Numbered from the stretch's first letter, positions 1-13,312 are shown. The stretch is 64,000 nt of DNA from Chaetoderma sp. LZ-2023a (GCA_034401795.1 CM067370.1:53041380-53105379), one strand, 5' to 3'. Translations and numbers: made by a program. Notes: a model not told the origin generated them from the sequence alone.

Positions 1-16
1 TTGATTAGCAGATCAT

Positions 17-500
17 TTATGTACACCTTATAGTCATATGCACTGGTAAGCCTTGCCTGACACCTTGTTTGATGTCGAAGCAATCACTGATTTGATTGTG
101 GGATCTTACTCTGGTGGTTAAGTCTTGATATGAGAGTGTCTTCATATGGAGCCAGGTGCCACAAAGCCCGTAGGTGTGGTACTTACTGATTAGAGAAGCA
201 TGACTAACAACATAAAAGGCTTTCTTAACATCAATAGTTGCGACATACAGTGACGAGTGTTGACGTTTAGCCTCTAGGATAGCTTCAGTGACCACCACTG
301 ATGCCATTGTGGGGGATACTCCCTCACTGAAACCAAATTACAGATCATCTTGGTTCTTGTGTATGGCATCTTTCGAGTGACCCAGTAACATGTGCTCCAG
401 GATTTTGGAGATGATTTGAGAGAAGGTGATGCCTCGATAATTGTCTAGGTACTGAGCTGGTTTACCTTTCTTGTCTATTGATGTAAGGAGACCTGATTAG
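17..500 (-). pseudogene. Degenerate non-LTR reverse transcriptase fragment
   Basis: Read on the - strand, this stretch encodes the central part of a reverse transcriptase. It shows the N-Y-R-G-I block near 440-460, then A-T-I-D-V-K-K-A-F around 220-245 (motif A, with its catalytic Asp), then K-Q-G-V-R-Q-G near 50-70. A TAA interrupts the frame near 343-346 and a frameshift follows near 45. After it, further RT-like sequence continues to the window edge in another frame. There is no endonuclease or 3' end in view, so the piece is truncated by the window and is a dead LINE remnant. The clade cannot be set from this length. Confidence 0.75.
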
Positions 501-509
501 AGTGATGAT

Positions 510-2180
510 TGGATGTGTCTAAAATTCACCAGAGCACTACATATCTTAGCTAGAAGTGGAGCAACTGAGTTCAGGGCGTACTTGGAGTGTTCTGCAGATA
601 TTTGGTTAGTAATGGATATTGGTGATGGTATTATGTGTGATTATGCATTGATTGTGATTTTGGTCATTGGTGGGTCGGGCACCAGGGTGGATTATCATAT
701 CTACTCAAGAACACTAAAGAAAGTTAACTGGAAATAATTATGTGGCAATTTCTCTTTGAGGTGATATGTAGCAGACATGACAAGAGCTATGCCAGTCCCT
801 GCAATCAGGATCATGTTTGGACTTTTGAATTCAATTATTAGGTTAGGTTAGTTTATCTATACTTGTAATGTTGGCAACTTAGAAACTGAAGTATAATTGA
901 TGTGTGATGAACCTTTTGCCGACTCCTTCCAAAATCCACTATGCTATCCTTCGCGTATTTGCTATGCATAAGTTCCACAGGATGTGGCCATCCTCATCAT
1001 TTGATCGTATTGCACAGACAGGGTATCCTGCTGATGTTCATCGAACTTGGCTCTGCCTCAGTACCAGTGTTTTTAGCCGATAGCTGTCTATTTCTGACAG
1101 CTTGTGCTGACTACCCTGTTTCATAAATTATTATCAGGTTCCGTTTGTTTGTGTCATTCTTGGAGGAGAGGAGATTCCTCAACAATCCGGGCTCCTTTGC
1201 AGATTTTCTGGTCTGCTTCATACACTATGCCTGTTCGTTCCCGTCGAATGATATAATGATTTTCTGCACCCGTTTCTCATGTAGGCATTGGACCGGACAG
1301 AGTCGTCTAGATTACCATTACAGATTGCTGGTACACATTATTATGTTACAGATTACAAACGATTGCTTATATCATATTATAAGTTATCATTACAGATTAC
1401 CATTACTCAGCCGCCACTCCTGTCTAGTAAGTTTACCCTTTTTTCATAGCACAAACGCACTTATTATACTTACATTCATAATCAGATGTTCTGTTACGCA
1501 TCTGCAATGTTAATTAGTGAGAATTTGAAATGCCTGTATTTTAGGTATATAGCACAATTCGTGCACCAGTGTAATGGAGTAGAACATGGACATTCCCGTG
1601 TGTAATAGCTATGTAATAGCATAGTTAATCAATTATGTGTGGTTCTCCTATATTTAAATTTTAAAAGCTTAGCAAGGGCTTTCCATGCTGGAAACTCATG
1701 CACAAACCAAATTGGTAACACTCATCATTATCAAACAGTAGCTATATAATTAACTAAATATGCATTTACTTAGATATTCCATACAGCAATGTAAATAAGA
1801 GGTTGTATAATTCTGTGAAGCTACATGGTGATGTATTCTAAGTGCTTTGAATATTTATCAGTGACAAAGGCCCTTTTCTGTGTATATAGTCCAGGAGCTA
1901 AAGCTAGGTCAGAATCGTGACGTAGCAGTATTCGAAAAGTCTGACACTTGCTGTGGCTTGGGGGACATGTCCCACACATTTTAAGCCCTGTTGTACAAAC
2001 AAATTGTGGTAGCACTAATTAGTTATCCTGATTTCTTTGCATAGGGGCTCTAGGCTTTGGCTGTATCCACAGTGCACAACGATATAAGCATGACCGTGTC
2101 ATAACTCAAAATAATATCGTATTAGATTTACCATATATGATATTTAGACGGATATCGACCTAACATATATCCAACATACA
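510..2180. other. Non-coding stretch, no gene recognised
   Basis: AT-rich sequence with only short open frames that show no domain or plausible start. A few imperfect short repeats of the kind 'cagattac' occur around 1315-1400. Exons of the following gene could lie here, since its first visible codon (2183) is not an ATG, but none can be supported. Confidence 0.5.
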
Positions 2181-2182
2181 TT

Positions 2183-4786
2183 TTGCATGCATATACCAAC
2201 GGCGAGGTTCTGGAAGCGCTGCTGCGATTACAATGGCAGTCTTTTTCCAAATGGGTTCAACAAAATGGACAACATGAAGACCACATTACTCCAACAGATT
2301 TGGAGAGTCTGGATGAGAAAATTAAGATGTGCCGAAGCAGCATTGACGACTTAGACGCACTGCAAGAAAATTTCAAAGAGGTGTGTATGTACGTGAATAA
2401 ATTGCAACAGCTGTTCAAATCCTTTAAAGTTGAGTCAAGCTCGAAATCACACCTGTTCGCATTTTGGAACTCATATATTCATATGGTAGAGCTGCTGCTT
2501 GGATTCATAAGAGCTGAGAGAACTGGAGATTGGCAGGCACACCTATCTGCTACTGCTGCTATGGCGCCATATTTCTACAGCATGGACAGAACCAATTATG
2601 CAAGATGGCTGCCAATATATCTTGCGGACATGAAGCTGCTTCCAAGTACACATCCCCATGTACATGAACAATTCTTGAATTGAAATCATTCCGTAAGTCG
2701 CTCACACCATCCATTCAATCAAGTGTGGACAGATATGGCCTTAGAGCAATCGATTAATTTGGATTCCAAAAAGCGAGGTGGTATTATTGGAATAACAAAA
2801 AAGCCAGGAGCTCTGGAGAGGTGGTTTTTAACTAGCCACGAGAGGGCAGCCATAACAACGGTCACAAAGCAAATGTGTGGGTTACAAGATAGTCACATGT
2901 TTGGAGTACATAAGGAAATGGGGACTAATCGAATGAACAGGGATGAAACCGATGTGCAGAAGATACTTTCGATGTTCTCATCAGATATAATGACCAATCC
3001 CTTTAATATTGCGGAAAACGACGACAGTGAGTGTCTTCCGCTTGTAAACATTGCAACTGGCGTGGTATTGCCTAGTGAAATCGCCAAAAGACTTGTTTCC
3101 GCCTGTGACATTGGTAAGGAGATTATGGACAATTTTGTTCAGGAGCGGCTGGACACTAACACGAGAAGCTTTTGGGACACGTTGCCACACTTAAAACTTA
3201 AAACATTTGCCAGCCTAGCACAGAAGAAAAAACTCAAAACAAATGATGAAAAAATTCACAATGTGAGATCTGACCGCGAACTATTTGGTCGATTAATTAT
3301 TGCCGCAAGGTCCAGAGATATTGATTTAAAACTAGTGATGACGTATGAACTGTCTGCTGTTCCACTATCATTGTCACATACGGATGGGACTCTAAGAAAG
3401 AATGTGAAAAGTGTTTTGTTAAGTGAACTAGAAAAGGAAGTAAATGTTGATGGACGGCTTCCACCTGTTGACAAGACAGGCGCAACAGCTTATGTAGTAG
3501 ATGGCATGGCAATTGTGCAAATGGTTAAAACCGGAGGTACGTCTACATTTGGAGAATTGGCTGATAAATACTGGCACATCTTTACAGTTCCACTGAATCA
3601 AGAAGACTGCAACAGAGTAGATATAGTTTTTGACAGATATGATAGACTGGAATCTCTCAAAGCGGAAGAGTGGCTAAAACGTGGGTCATCAACAGCATTG
3701 GAAGTAAAGATTGCTGGAGAAAATACTCCCGTTCCAAAGCGATGGGCCAAGTACATCAGCAATCCAAGCAACAAAAGTAACCTGGTTGCATTTCTCAGCA
3801 AGCGGTGGCGTGATACTGGTCCAAATATGCTATCTGCCGACAATTGCGTCATTCTTGCTGGTGGCTTTAACAATGGAATGGATGTTGTTGTCATTTCAGC
3901 GAACAATTCGTCGTATTTGGAAGAACTTCGATCAGATCACGAGGAAACAGATACGCGTATGATGCTGCGCGCGCTACACGCTTCAAAAGACCACATGCGT
4001 GTTGTTATACAGTCTCCTGATACAGACGTGGCAGTACTTAGTATATATACGTGTCGTTCGCTTCACTGTTCTGAACTATGGTTCCGTACGGGCACAAAGG
4101 ACAAATTGCGATACATACCAATACATACAGTTGCTCAAGTACTGGGCCCAGCTATCTGTCTGTCTTTGCCTGGGTTTCATTCTCTTACAGGTTGTGATAG
4201 CACTAGTGCATTATTTGGAGTCGCTAAGAGAAAATCATCCAATCTCTTAAAGTCATCTGAATGTCATCAGCTTAGCTTAGCCCAACTCGGCGAACATGTT
4301 GACTTATCACCGAATACTGCAATTCTATGTGAGAAATTTGTCTGTGAGTTGTATACCACCAGGGATGTGGGAAAGACAGCTGATGAAACCCGTTATTGGC
4401 TCTTTTGTCAAAAGAGACAAAGAAATGAAAATCTTCCACCTACATCGAATAGTCTAAAGCATCACACCGAAAGGGCCAATTTTCAAGCTCTTGTTTGGAG
4501 ACGTTCATTGCAAGCTGTTCAGAATCTTCCATCTCCAAATGGACATGGCTGGAGTATAGCGGATGGTCTACTCATGCCTGTTCTAATGTCAAAGGATCCT
4601 GCTCCATTTGGATTAATTGAACTCACATCATGTAGATGTCAAAAGTCTGCCTGCAAAAGAACAGATCTCTGTCAATGCAAGGCTAACAATCTACTCGGCA
4701 CTGAAGCATGCCTTTGTATGGGAGGTGCAATGTGTGACAATGTTCAGCATACAATTGTCGAAGATGACTCTGACACGGATGAGTAA
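2183..4786 (+). pseudogene. FEN1/XPG-like PIN nuclease domain protein with C-terminal CXC cysteine motif, one internal stop
   Basis: Two open stretches, 2183-2683 and 2723-4786, lie in the same frame, separated by one TGA (2681-2683) and 13 more open codons, so they are one gene. Numbering from the codon at 2723, acidic motifs occur in the order expected of FEN1/XPG-type PIN nucleases: V-V-D-G-M (D260), V-F-D-R-Y-D (D304), H-E-E-T-D-T (E407/E408/D410), S-P-D-T-D-V (D433/D435) and G-C-D-S-T-S (D492). The tail (about 637-671) is a C-x-C-rich block like the Tesmin/CXC zinc motif. The first codon at 2183 is TTG after an upstream stop at 2138, so an upstream exon is likely. Proteins of this architecture tend to be multicopy in invertebrates and may be mobile-element-derived. 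The function is inferred from the acidic pattern only. Confidence 0.7.
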
Positions 4787-4799
4787 CATTCTCTCATTT

Positions 4800-7700
4800 G
4801 CTCACGTGATAAATATGTCCTGCCAGCTTGTGTAGACATGCACTGCATGTCAGTTAAAAGTTTAATTATGAAAAATGTAGAAAACATTGTTGTAGCTAAG
4901 GTATTGCTAGTCACAAGAAGACCTAAGTGCCCCAATATGTACAAAGCAACATACGGGTGTCTTAAACGAGGTTGATTATGTATAAATCTGCGATATACGA
5001 TCACTCCTTTCCATTTTGGTTAAGATTGTATTGATATAACAATCGCTTAAGTTTGTGAAAAATTTACCATTGTGAAAATTGTCTGAAAACTACATTCAAC
5101 ACCTATTGTAAATGGGCTTCTCACGGGTTAGTGATACCACAATTTTCTTGTACAACATGGCTCAGAATATACCCAAGACATCGGTCTAGCATAATATAGA
5201 GACAAACCTTCTGAATACTGGGTGTGCTACGAAACCATTCTTCTAGACCCCTTTTGAAAATTGGCTCCCGGACTAATATGTCGATACTCACATTATAGAT
5301 TATGAAATTTAGTCTACCGACATAACTTTAGTATCAGAGACACGTGTGTCTCAATTTCAATGCAACTATAAAGGTAGGATGTTGAATCCTTTGAAACTAA
5401 TTTGACTAAGCTATCGCTGCATTAGGCATAAACAAGTTTTGCTCAAACTAGTTTCAAAATATTTAGCTGGGGATTTCTTATATCTTAATGAATTGGTGCA
5501 TGTGGTCTGAATGATTGAGATATTCGCAAACATATGTATGAAAGCCTAAATTTAATCCAATAGAGTGTAACAATAACACTGTCAGCCTTTCACTAACTGG
5601 TGCTTAAAGTGTGTTAAATTGCAATCTAATCTTTTATTTGAGTAAACAACTCTTGGCAACTGTGCAACATATGCTATTATTTGACATGGATTTTTCTTTA
5701 TTTGCCAATGCTCATTAATTAGGATAAAACTCACTTGTATATGAACAGAACCCTAGGGTAATATCTGCTGCATACTATTCCGTATCCTACTTACACTTCC
5801 ACGACAATCTGTTTTGTACTATGCTCAACTACTATATCCTGCCTACTCGTGCCTTCATAATATGTCATAGAGTAATCAATCTCTGTTCTTGCAGACAATG
5901 CACCAAACTTGCAAACCTCTGAACTATTGTTAAATTTTTGCCCTACATTACCATAGCATAACCAGTTAGATTCTACTCTCCATGACTAGTATGCCCTTCT
6001 ACATATCTACCATTATACGGTGACACAGATCATTGGCATACCCTTTCCTATATTGTCCTGGCATGTGGTGGTCTTTATTTACAGCTAGTTGGTGCAGGGT
6101 TGAACCCGACGATCGCGACCTCTACTTTTTACGTAAGCTAATAGTAACATTTGAGTCAAACTTCTAAATGTTTCTAAATATGTTCTGATAGAATAATTAT
6201 ATAAATAAGTCTCAGGTTTCTTAACTTGGCTTTGCCCATCAGATTATCCAATTGTCAAACGTAATTTAGTCCTGTGTCCTTCATAGCTAACTTGGTAGAA
6301 GTTACATTTGTTTGTTCACTAACTACAGGTTGTTTATCATTATAGATTGGCAGAGTATAGAGGGTATTGAGTTAGCGTGATAGGCCTATATGAATGAGTG
6401 ATCCGATAGCTCTGAGATTACTGACAGGTGAACATTGTGACGAGAGGAATGCAGGTTACCTGTGAATTGGTATCTGCTCTTGTCAACGCAACACATACTG
6501 TTTAGTTTTCGATTCTTTTGCAAGTTGGTAAATGGTATTGTTACCATGTGAAGATGTGCATGAGCTATCCGTGTACATGTTACTAGTACCTCCTGAAGAT
6601 GTGTATTTTCGGCAAAATGCATCCATATTTGCGTGAGTTATCTCCCCTAAGATATGTAAAAGTCGTCATAATTATTTGTTTGGGGCTAGATCTCCGAGCG
6701 TTTTGAAGCTGTGCTCGCAATTTTCTTTTCAGTGTTGCACTTCAATACACAGTGCTATGATTTTTGTTTCTATGAAATCTATCAATATTTACCAAAGTTA
6801 TCTCCCCTGAAACATTAAAAATTCATCAAAATCTTCTTGTTCGTGCCAGATATCGAAAATGTTTGACCCTATGCTCTCAATTCCTTTGTCACTGGATAAA
6901 CTACTTCAAGAAGCAGGCCTATGATTCAGGTTCGGGGAAGTTCATCCTTATTTGTCCGCATTGTCTCTCTTGAAAAACTTAAAATTCAACAAAAGTTTGT
7001 TCTCCGGGCATGATCAGGAATGCTCTGTTAGGATGGAATATTCTACAAGACAGGCGATACCAGAACAACAACAATTACACATTGCACTATGGATGGCCCT
7101 ATGGCCACATACTAGCACAGCTCCGTCCCAGACATTGGCATGGTGTGGAATTGACTAACAGCTAATGTGGTTAGCCAGCCATCGATAGACTCAAAGTCCA
7201 CATTGGATCGTGTCCTCTTCTACTAGTCATCACATAATTGTACATATCTTGTAAGTATTTGAGCTTGCACAAAGATTACCAATACCTAATAATAGTCATT
7301 GAGAGGTGATTCAACATATTTATAAGAAGACGACTCCAGGGTCAGGAGCTGCTGGTGCCAGCAGTTCTTTGGGACCGATTAGATAATATGATCTGAATAT
7401 TAGAGAGGAAGCATCATCAGTTTAGATGCCGTGAATGAAATATCAGTTGGAAGCCGTTGTACCAAGGGGAAAAGGGCCGTCACTTTGATATGAGTGCAAA
7501 GCTTTGTTGGTGTAAGACCCGCTCTTCTGGAACTGCTCACTGGAATGTTATTCGGTATACACCAGTCGATTTCGATCTATCCACCATTGGAACCAGTCCC
7601 CACACCTCCACCATGTTCTCGACCTGTGTGCGCGTGTCACCCACTAGCTATATCTAATTGAATACCGGTAAGTTTTTCATAGTTGCTGGTCTCGCAACCA

Positions 7701-8300
7701 TTTGACATAGCAAATGAATGATGAAGGTTCCTTGCTTCGAAACATCAAAGACAATATGGTTTAATTGGTCATCATCGTGTAAGCGAATGTTATATCATAA
7801 TTTGTCAGCATCATTTACACATTTAGCAAAACATACTCGCATGCTTGGAACATTGACGGATACCATTCTGTTAACATTATCCAGCATCGTTATCGTGTCA
7901 CTCTTAATTTTACTGGCACTGCCATGCAGAGCAATAGTAGTATATGTGGATGCATAATTTTAAAGGATTGGTCCGGAATGTGGGTACATGGCGCAACCCA
8001 AATTTCATCTTTTGTTCGTGATAGAATCAGCAAAGGACGTCGTCCCTGATACATGATGAGAGCAGGACTTCAGAACTAAATGGCCATCCTCCTCCATCGG
8101 CATATAAGTTATACACAACATATGTCTTACTACGTTATGTGCACGGCTTAGAGTCAGTATGGATTAATCAAAAGGAACTAAAAGCCCTAGACCTCTTCCA
8201 CACTACCACATTATGATATATCCAGCACCTCCCACAGTCATGTGCAGGTTCGGCTATATACCATCTTCTTGATGACAGACCTTTCGAGGTGATGTCGACG
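4800..8300. other. Non-coding stretch with diverged repeats around 6630-6990
   Basis: No supported gene. From about 6630 to 6990 there are two clear and one weak diverged copies, about 165 bp apart, of a unit that begins 'gttatctcccct' (copies near 6630 and 6797). A small TTTGAAAC...GTTTCAAA foldback lies near 5390-5465. The remainder is AT-rich and featureless to me. Confidence 0.45.
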
Positions 8301-8319
8301 CATGGCACTTCACTGTTTG

Positions 8320-9040
8320 CTGCTATTAGCCACACTAAAGGTTCTGTCATCGCAAACTTATCCTGTAGACAGCTGATAGTTAATCGTCGAACAGGGAAGA
8401 GTTGGTTCTGCGTAGTGACAACAATATTTGATTGGTATGACCTTATACAGACGTTTAGACAAAGCAGTTTGGACCACGACAATACACTCTCAAGTATCAA
8501 CTCCTTTTGGACCAAGACAGTACAGGGAGAGGCAAACACTAAATCCTCTCTGAAAGATCTGAGCATGGACAACTGCAAAACTGGTGTAACGTACAGTGTA
8601 TGGACCATAATAGCTAAGATATGAGATGTCCAACTAGCAACGATCAAGGCAAAACCTTTCACTGGAACCTATACCCTCCAGAGTGCAAGAAAAGGATTTG
8701 CCAATGGTCGCAAATCCAATATGTGCCCACTATGCCAGGCGGAGTCAAAAAATCTAAATCCGGTTCCTGGGTAAAAATGCCTATCCAAGTGCAACCTGGG
8801 GGCTACATAGTATTTAGAAAGCCTTTTCCAAAGCAAAATCAGTGATGAAGTGCTCCTCAGCCTGACGTGTGGCACTAACAAAGAGCTACATCTGAATTTA
8901 AATAATCTGTCAGATCCGTCTCTACTTGAAGCCAGTAAAACCACATCATGCTGGGTGTGTCATAGAATCCATCAGATTAGCGCTAGAGAATTGAACTATC
9001 TTTCCAAAACAAGCAGGCGGAAAGGAAAAGGTGGACTGGT
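8320..9040 (+). pseudogene. Degenerate LINE ORF2 C-terminus (post-RT region with zinc motif)
   Basis: The frame from about 8289 carries W-F-C-V-V-T-T-I-F-D-W-Y-D-L, followed by a stretch ending K-S-S-L-K-D-L. After one or more frame changes near 8625, the next frame gives T-G-T-Y-T-L-Q-S-A-R-K-G-F and then C-P-L-C-Q-A-E, a zinc-binding pair. This succession is what I associate with the C-terminal part of non-LTR retrotransposon ORF2 proteins, after the reverse transcriptase. RT and endonuclease parts are absent upstream, so this is a 5'-truncated, decayed copy. The clade is not certain. Confidence 0.5.
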
Positions 9041-9049
9041 CTGAACTTG

Positions 9050-10315
9050 TGCACAAAGAGACCATAGGTACACGGTGCATAAAACTCTCATGAATAGCAA
9101 ACATACATACTTTTTATCTAATATCAATTTCTATTCTCCGTCTGACTCTATGATGAACTGTACATAGCCTGAAGAATACTAATTGGTGACAGTGTGACTA
9201 ACTAGTTCAGCATTACCCTAATAAACAGGGGACCACAACATGGAAACAGTAACAGCAGTTTAAAGTGTGCCGTACGATAAGAATCCAAGGTTCTAGTTTC
9301 CATCCATCGTTAGACATGTGGCTTGTGGATATGTTTAAAAACCTGCACAGTCTATCATTCAGAAAGAATGTTAAATGGCCATTCCTGTACCACATGATGT
9401 CTGTGCACGAGTGCGCACATTGATGATGCACCAATAACTAGTTAACAATTGAAGACGGTAGTAAATAAGCTCTCTAAATAGTGGATGTCAGCTTTAGAGC
9501 CAGTGTTTCCATAGACCCATATAACTGAAGATTCACTCCATAACTTATGCTCTCAGTAGTACATGCGCATGTCACGACTGGCGAGGTCATAAATGGCACT
9601 TGCCATGGTAAACTTACATGTGCCGATAAAGTGCATGGTGTGCCGACTGGATTTCACCGAGAGATATTAAAGTAGGATCTGGGTTATGGTTGCTAGCTCT
9701 CAGGGGCACTTCATATATAAATCCCGCTGTACGATGCAGCTGGCAGTTGGGCCGGCGGTTCTCTTGGAAGTTTAGCCGTGGGGACCATTCTACGAAACCA
9801 AACAAACAATAAATAATAAGATTAAATATTTATTTGACTGGAAGATGCTGTTACTTGCTATCAAGATATTGTTGATAGAATCATATATACAAGTACATAT
9901 TTACTACATAAATAGCTTACTATTAATACAGCACACTCATTAAACTACCCATGTATAATCTCAGTACTCGAACATTCCTAAACAAAATAAAACGTAATGT
10001 TGAATATTTTGATTTCAAAATATTCAACAGAACATGTCTTAATAACTAACATGTTTCCGTTTTTCTTTTGAATATATGTTAACTTATTTCAGTGATGTAC
10101 CACATATCGGCAAACTAAACATACAAATAAATTTATATTTTTTCTAAGAGATATTTCCTTCAAGAAGAATTCGTCTAGCTAAAGAACACATGCATGCAAC
10201 CACACATACACGTATACGTGTACATACACATAACGACACTCACATAATGATGAGTATAATAGATTAACATTGCTTATCGTCATTTAAAAGATATGATATA
10301 AAACGGTTTCAATCC
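9050..10315. other. Non-coding stretch
   Basis: No coding evidence. It contains a short foldback around 9990-10030 (TTGAATATTTTGATTTCAAA followed by AATATTCAA), a member of the recurrent TGTTGAATATTTTGAAA family seen elsewhere in the window. Confidence 0.4.
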
Positions 10316-10319
10316 ATCT

Positions 10320-10449
10320 TTAGTAATTCCTCTCAATAAAATAGGTTGCGCTGAATCCACGAAAATCAAATCCATCATCTGACTTGAAGTGGAGTGGAGG
10401 GGTACTTCCAGTGTATTCCACGGGTGCTGAAGGTCCTCTGTTACAAAAA
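10320..10449 (-). CDS. CUB-domain gene, terminal exon
   Basis: On the - strand an acceptor (TTATTACAG) precedes 130 bp that begin in mid-codon, read F-C-N-R-G-P-S, pass through L-H-F-K-S-D-D-G-F-D-F-R-G-F and end at TAA (10320-10322). This is the last third of a CUB domain, including its final beta strands. The split Arg codon (CG from the previous exon, T here) joins this exon to 11151-11269 without disturbing the frame. The protein ends 8 residues after the domain, so the CUB domain is C-terminal. Confidence 0.85.
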
Positions 10450-10510
10450 CTGTAATAAGAATTGTGTCAGTAATGAATTAAAGGCGGAAAATATTAGCTT
10501 TATGTTTTCT

Positions 10511-10621
10511 ATTAACCACTGCCAATATTGTTAGGTTTAAGTGGCTTATTAATCGCTGCCAATATTGTTAGGTTTATGTGTCTTATTGGCCGATGCTCAT
10601 GTTGTTAGGCGTATGCATTTT
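10511..10621. repeat. 37-bp tandem repeat, 3 copies
   Basis: Copies begin at 10511, 10548 and 10585, and a fourth begins at 10622 but dies out. Each contains a GCCAATATTGTTAGG-like core with increasing divergence along the array. It lies in the 3'-most intron of the CUB gene. Confidence 0.8.
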
Positions 10622-11150
10622 ATTAACTGATAGTAAGGGACTAAGGTGTGCCCGACTGGTCTGTTGATTTAGCAACTTGAAAGCACCATCTTCAAACTAC
10701 ATCTTGTCGTCTGGCTGTCATATAGTCAGCCATAGTTAATTAGTTTGCCAGTTGAACCTGCATTACATAGTATATAATGTCAATCTCTCTCAGAGGTCGT
10801 AATACACTGATAAATTATCACATAGAGAATCTAGGGACTAATTTGCGTATCTCATACAGGGGATTTCCTATGTGGGTTAGTCTTAGTTTTAGTAGGGTAA
10901 GCTTCTGGAATGGAGGTTCAAAAAGGGTGCCCTGTGGCGTCCCCCCCCTCCCCCCCCCCCACCACCATCATTCTAATCAATTTTGTTCAGTATTGAGAGT
11001 AACGTACGCAAACAGAGCATACACAAAGTTATAAACAAAGATCTTATGTTTATCAATCTTTGTAGCTAATGGGGTTTAGTTGGAAGTTAACACGCAGCCA
11101 CCCGACCACACTATTAGTAGATCAGCTACACTTTTAGACTATTTATGTAC

Positions 11151-11269
11151 CGTTTTCCAACAGCATGTGCTCCATAGACACGGATCTCCAAAAAGTCATA
11201 CGCACAGTTCACATCATCTTCTACTTCAAATGTCTCAAAGGTCAATCTGATACTTGAATTGTCTTGTGC
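11151..11269 (-). CDS. CUB-domain gene, middle exon
   Basis: The 119-bp exon lies between an acceptor (AATTTAAAG) and a donor (ACG/GTACAT) on the - strand. It encodes A-Q-D-N-S-S-I-R-L-T-F, then V-N-C-A-Y-D-F-L-E-I-R-V and A-V-G-K-R. This is the central CUB segment, with the conserved Cys-x-Tyr-Asp and hydrophobic strand. It is phase 0 at its start, following CAG of exon 12473-12570, and phase 2 at its end. No stop or frameshift is visible, so the domain looks under selection. Confidence 0.85.
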
Positions 11270-12102
11270 CTTTAAATTAAAATTTTAAAAACAGATTGAA
11301 CAATTGCAACACAATGATGGTTTTATTAGATTAAAGGTTCTAATTATTTCATGGATTTTTAATTGCATTCAAGCATGCCATAAAAAGATGCTTCACAATT
11401 AATTGTTTCATAATTCAAGCCAATTGCTATAAGAAATGACATTTATGGCGATTTTTTTCAATAAGCTTTCTTTCACTTACTAATGCCACTATGTTAACAT
11501 ATCAAATGGATTATTCATATTAAACCTTTTAACATTAGAGATAAGAGCCAACAAAATATGTATGGTATAAGTTAGAATATTTTGAATCAAATTTGACATG
11601 AAACTTTAACAACTCCAAATCAACTTAGCTTTACTATATTCAGTAGCTTTTATTTATGCTTGTTTCGAAATTGAAATACAGAGATTTCGAGGAAATGTTG
11701 TTTAAATATCGATTACAAATTTGAGGTAATTTATCAAGTGTGTGTGTGATATATAAATACATCTTTCCCACAGTGATGTCATTACAGGGCTGGTGCATGA
11801 GTGCGTGTGGTCTGTAAATCAATGCTCAGAGAACCGCTGCTGGCTGATAAAGCCAAAAACAAGCAGCTGGCCCCACATTGAGTTACTATTGCGCTAAAAT
11901 ACCCGGCAATTTTATGCCGTTCATATGATAAACTAAATTCACAATATTACTGAAGTCAAACATCTTTGGAAAGCCAATCCAATTAGCTAAATATTTGAAT
12001 AATGTATTAATTTTTATATTTTAAATAATTTTCATATATAAAATACACATTTATACCAAGTTAGATTAAATCAAGTGGACAATAAGGGATGCTTTAAAAT
12101 TA

Positions 12103-12248
12103 CAATTAATTAGATGAAATTTTACACAAAATATATAAATCAATACAGAAATGTGTAGAAAATTAGCTTAGCTTTCAATTAATTAGATGAAATTTTACAC
12201 AAAATATATAAATCAATACAGAAATGTGTAGAAAATTAGCTTAGCTTT
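12103..12248. repeat. 73-bp tandem duplication
   Basis: Two almost identical 73-bp units, 12103-12175 and 12176-12248, contain AATTAATTAGATGAAATTTT. Near identity implies a recent duplication inside the CUB-gene intron. Confidence 0.85.
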
Positions 12249-12472
12249 CAAATGACGTATGATTTCAATAATATTATGAACTTAGTTCTTCATATAACCT
12301 GTTTAAAGTGTGTTGTATCGTAGCCTAATGGTAAGGTAATGCTGTTCGTGCATCGCCCGGCACATTTACCAGCGAACCTTGTTGTGAGCAATGCATCATG
12401 GGAAGATATTTTCCAAAAATATGCTGATGTAGGAAAAGTCTATGCTTATTTAGATCTATAACCATGGACTAC

Positions 12473-12570
12473 CTGTATTGCCCAGAAGCAGTTCTGGTTA
12501 TATCCATAAGTTTCTGGGTAATTTGGTGATGTTATCTCTCCAGATAAAGAACTCAATACTCCTCCACATC
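12473..12570 (-). CDS. CUB-domain gene, first CUB exon
   Basis: On the - strand the acceptor TTTTATTCCTAG is followed by C-G-G-V-L-S-S-L-S-G-E-I-T-S-P-N-Y-P, the canonical beginning of a CUB domain. The exon ends N-C-F-W-A-I-Q at a strong donor (CAG/GTAGTC). It begins with two bases of a Gly codon, which fit exactly the single G left at the end of the EGF exon 33098-33217. The Polinton therefore lies in the roughly 20.5-kb intron between those two exons. An (ATC)n run touches the polypyrimidine side of the acceptor. Confidence 0.85.
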
Positions 12571-12583
12571 CTAGGAATAAAAG

Positions 12584-12586
<3 letters not shown>

Positions 12587-12617
<31 letters not shown>
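12587..12617. repeat. (ATC)n microsatellite
   Basis: About ten ATC units lie directly upstream (on the - strand) of the CUB exon acceptor. Confidence 0.9.
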
Positions 12618-12618
<1 letters not shown>

Positions 12619-13312
12619 CCAACACCAAGTGCAGTCGTCATCCACGAAATTATAACCCCAAAATAATCATGTCTTTCTTGAACTAAGAGATCACTATACT
12701 AAATACTATCCAAATTGCATTGTTAGAATATCAGGTACCTTATATACATTTCGAAATATTTATGGTACGTGTATACACCTTATTTTACCCAGTATGCCAG
12801 CTACTAGGAGTCATAGACCTATAAGTCTGACACTGATACTTACATTTTTAGTGTGCTGATATTTACATTTTTAGTGTCGGGGAATCCATTTATCGTGCTG
12901 ACTAGACATCATGCCATGTAGATGGTCGCCACCACGTGAAACCTACATTATTCTGTGTATCATAGTAATGTCGAGTTATCTAGGTCAAATATTTCAAATT
13001 TGACCCAAAGGTTATTTCAAGATCATGACCTAGAAAGTATGGTTATGCAATGGAAGCAAATCTAGTGGTTAAAAGGCTATGATATTTGGACGAGCAGATC
13101 AACCCAGGTATTAATTTGACCGTTATGACCTCAAAAGCCTGTCAAAGAAAATTACAAAATTTGTTGATGATCGGATCAGAAGTTTCATTTTAACAGGAAA
13201 TCGGCCAGAAGTGGTGTAAATTAAATGGATTGAATGTTTAGTATCAATGGATCAAGAATTACATGGATATTGCTGCTGTAGATTTTATGATATCAGGACA
13301 CCAGATCTATGT

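Noticed and set aside
6085..6125. B-box-like GGGTTCAACCC on the - strand
   Set aside because: No matching A box or acceptor stem pairing, so no tRNA gene is claimed.
12300..12400. tRNA-like A-box word (TAGCCTAATGG) near 12317
   Set aside because: No B box at the right distance and no cloverleaf can be drawn; at most a decayed SINE fragment.
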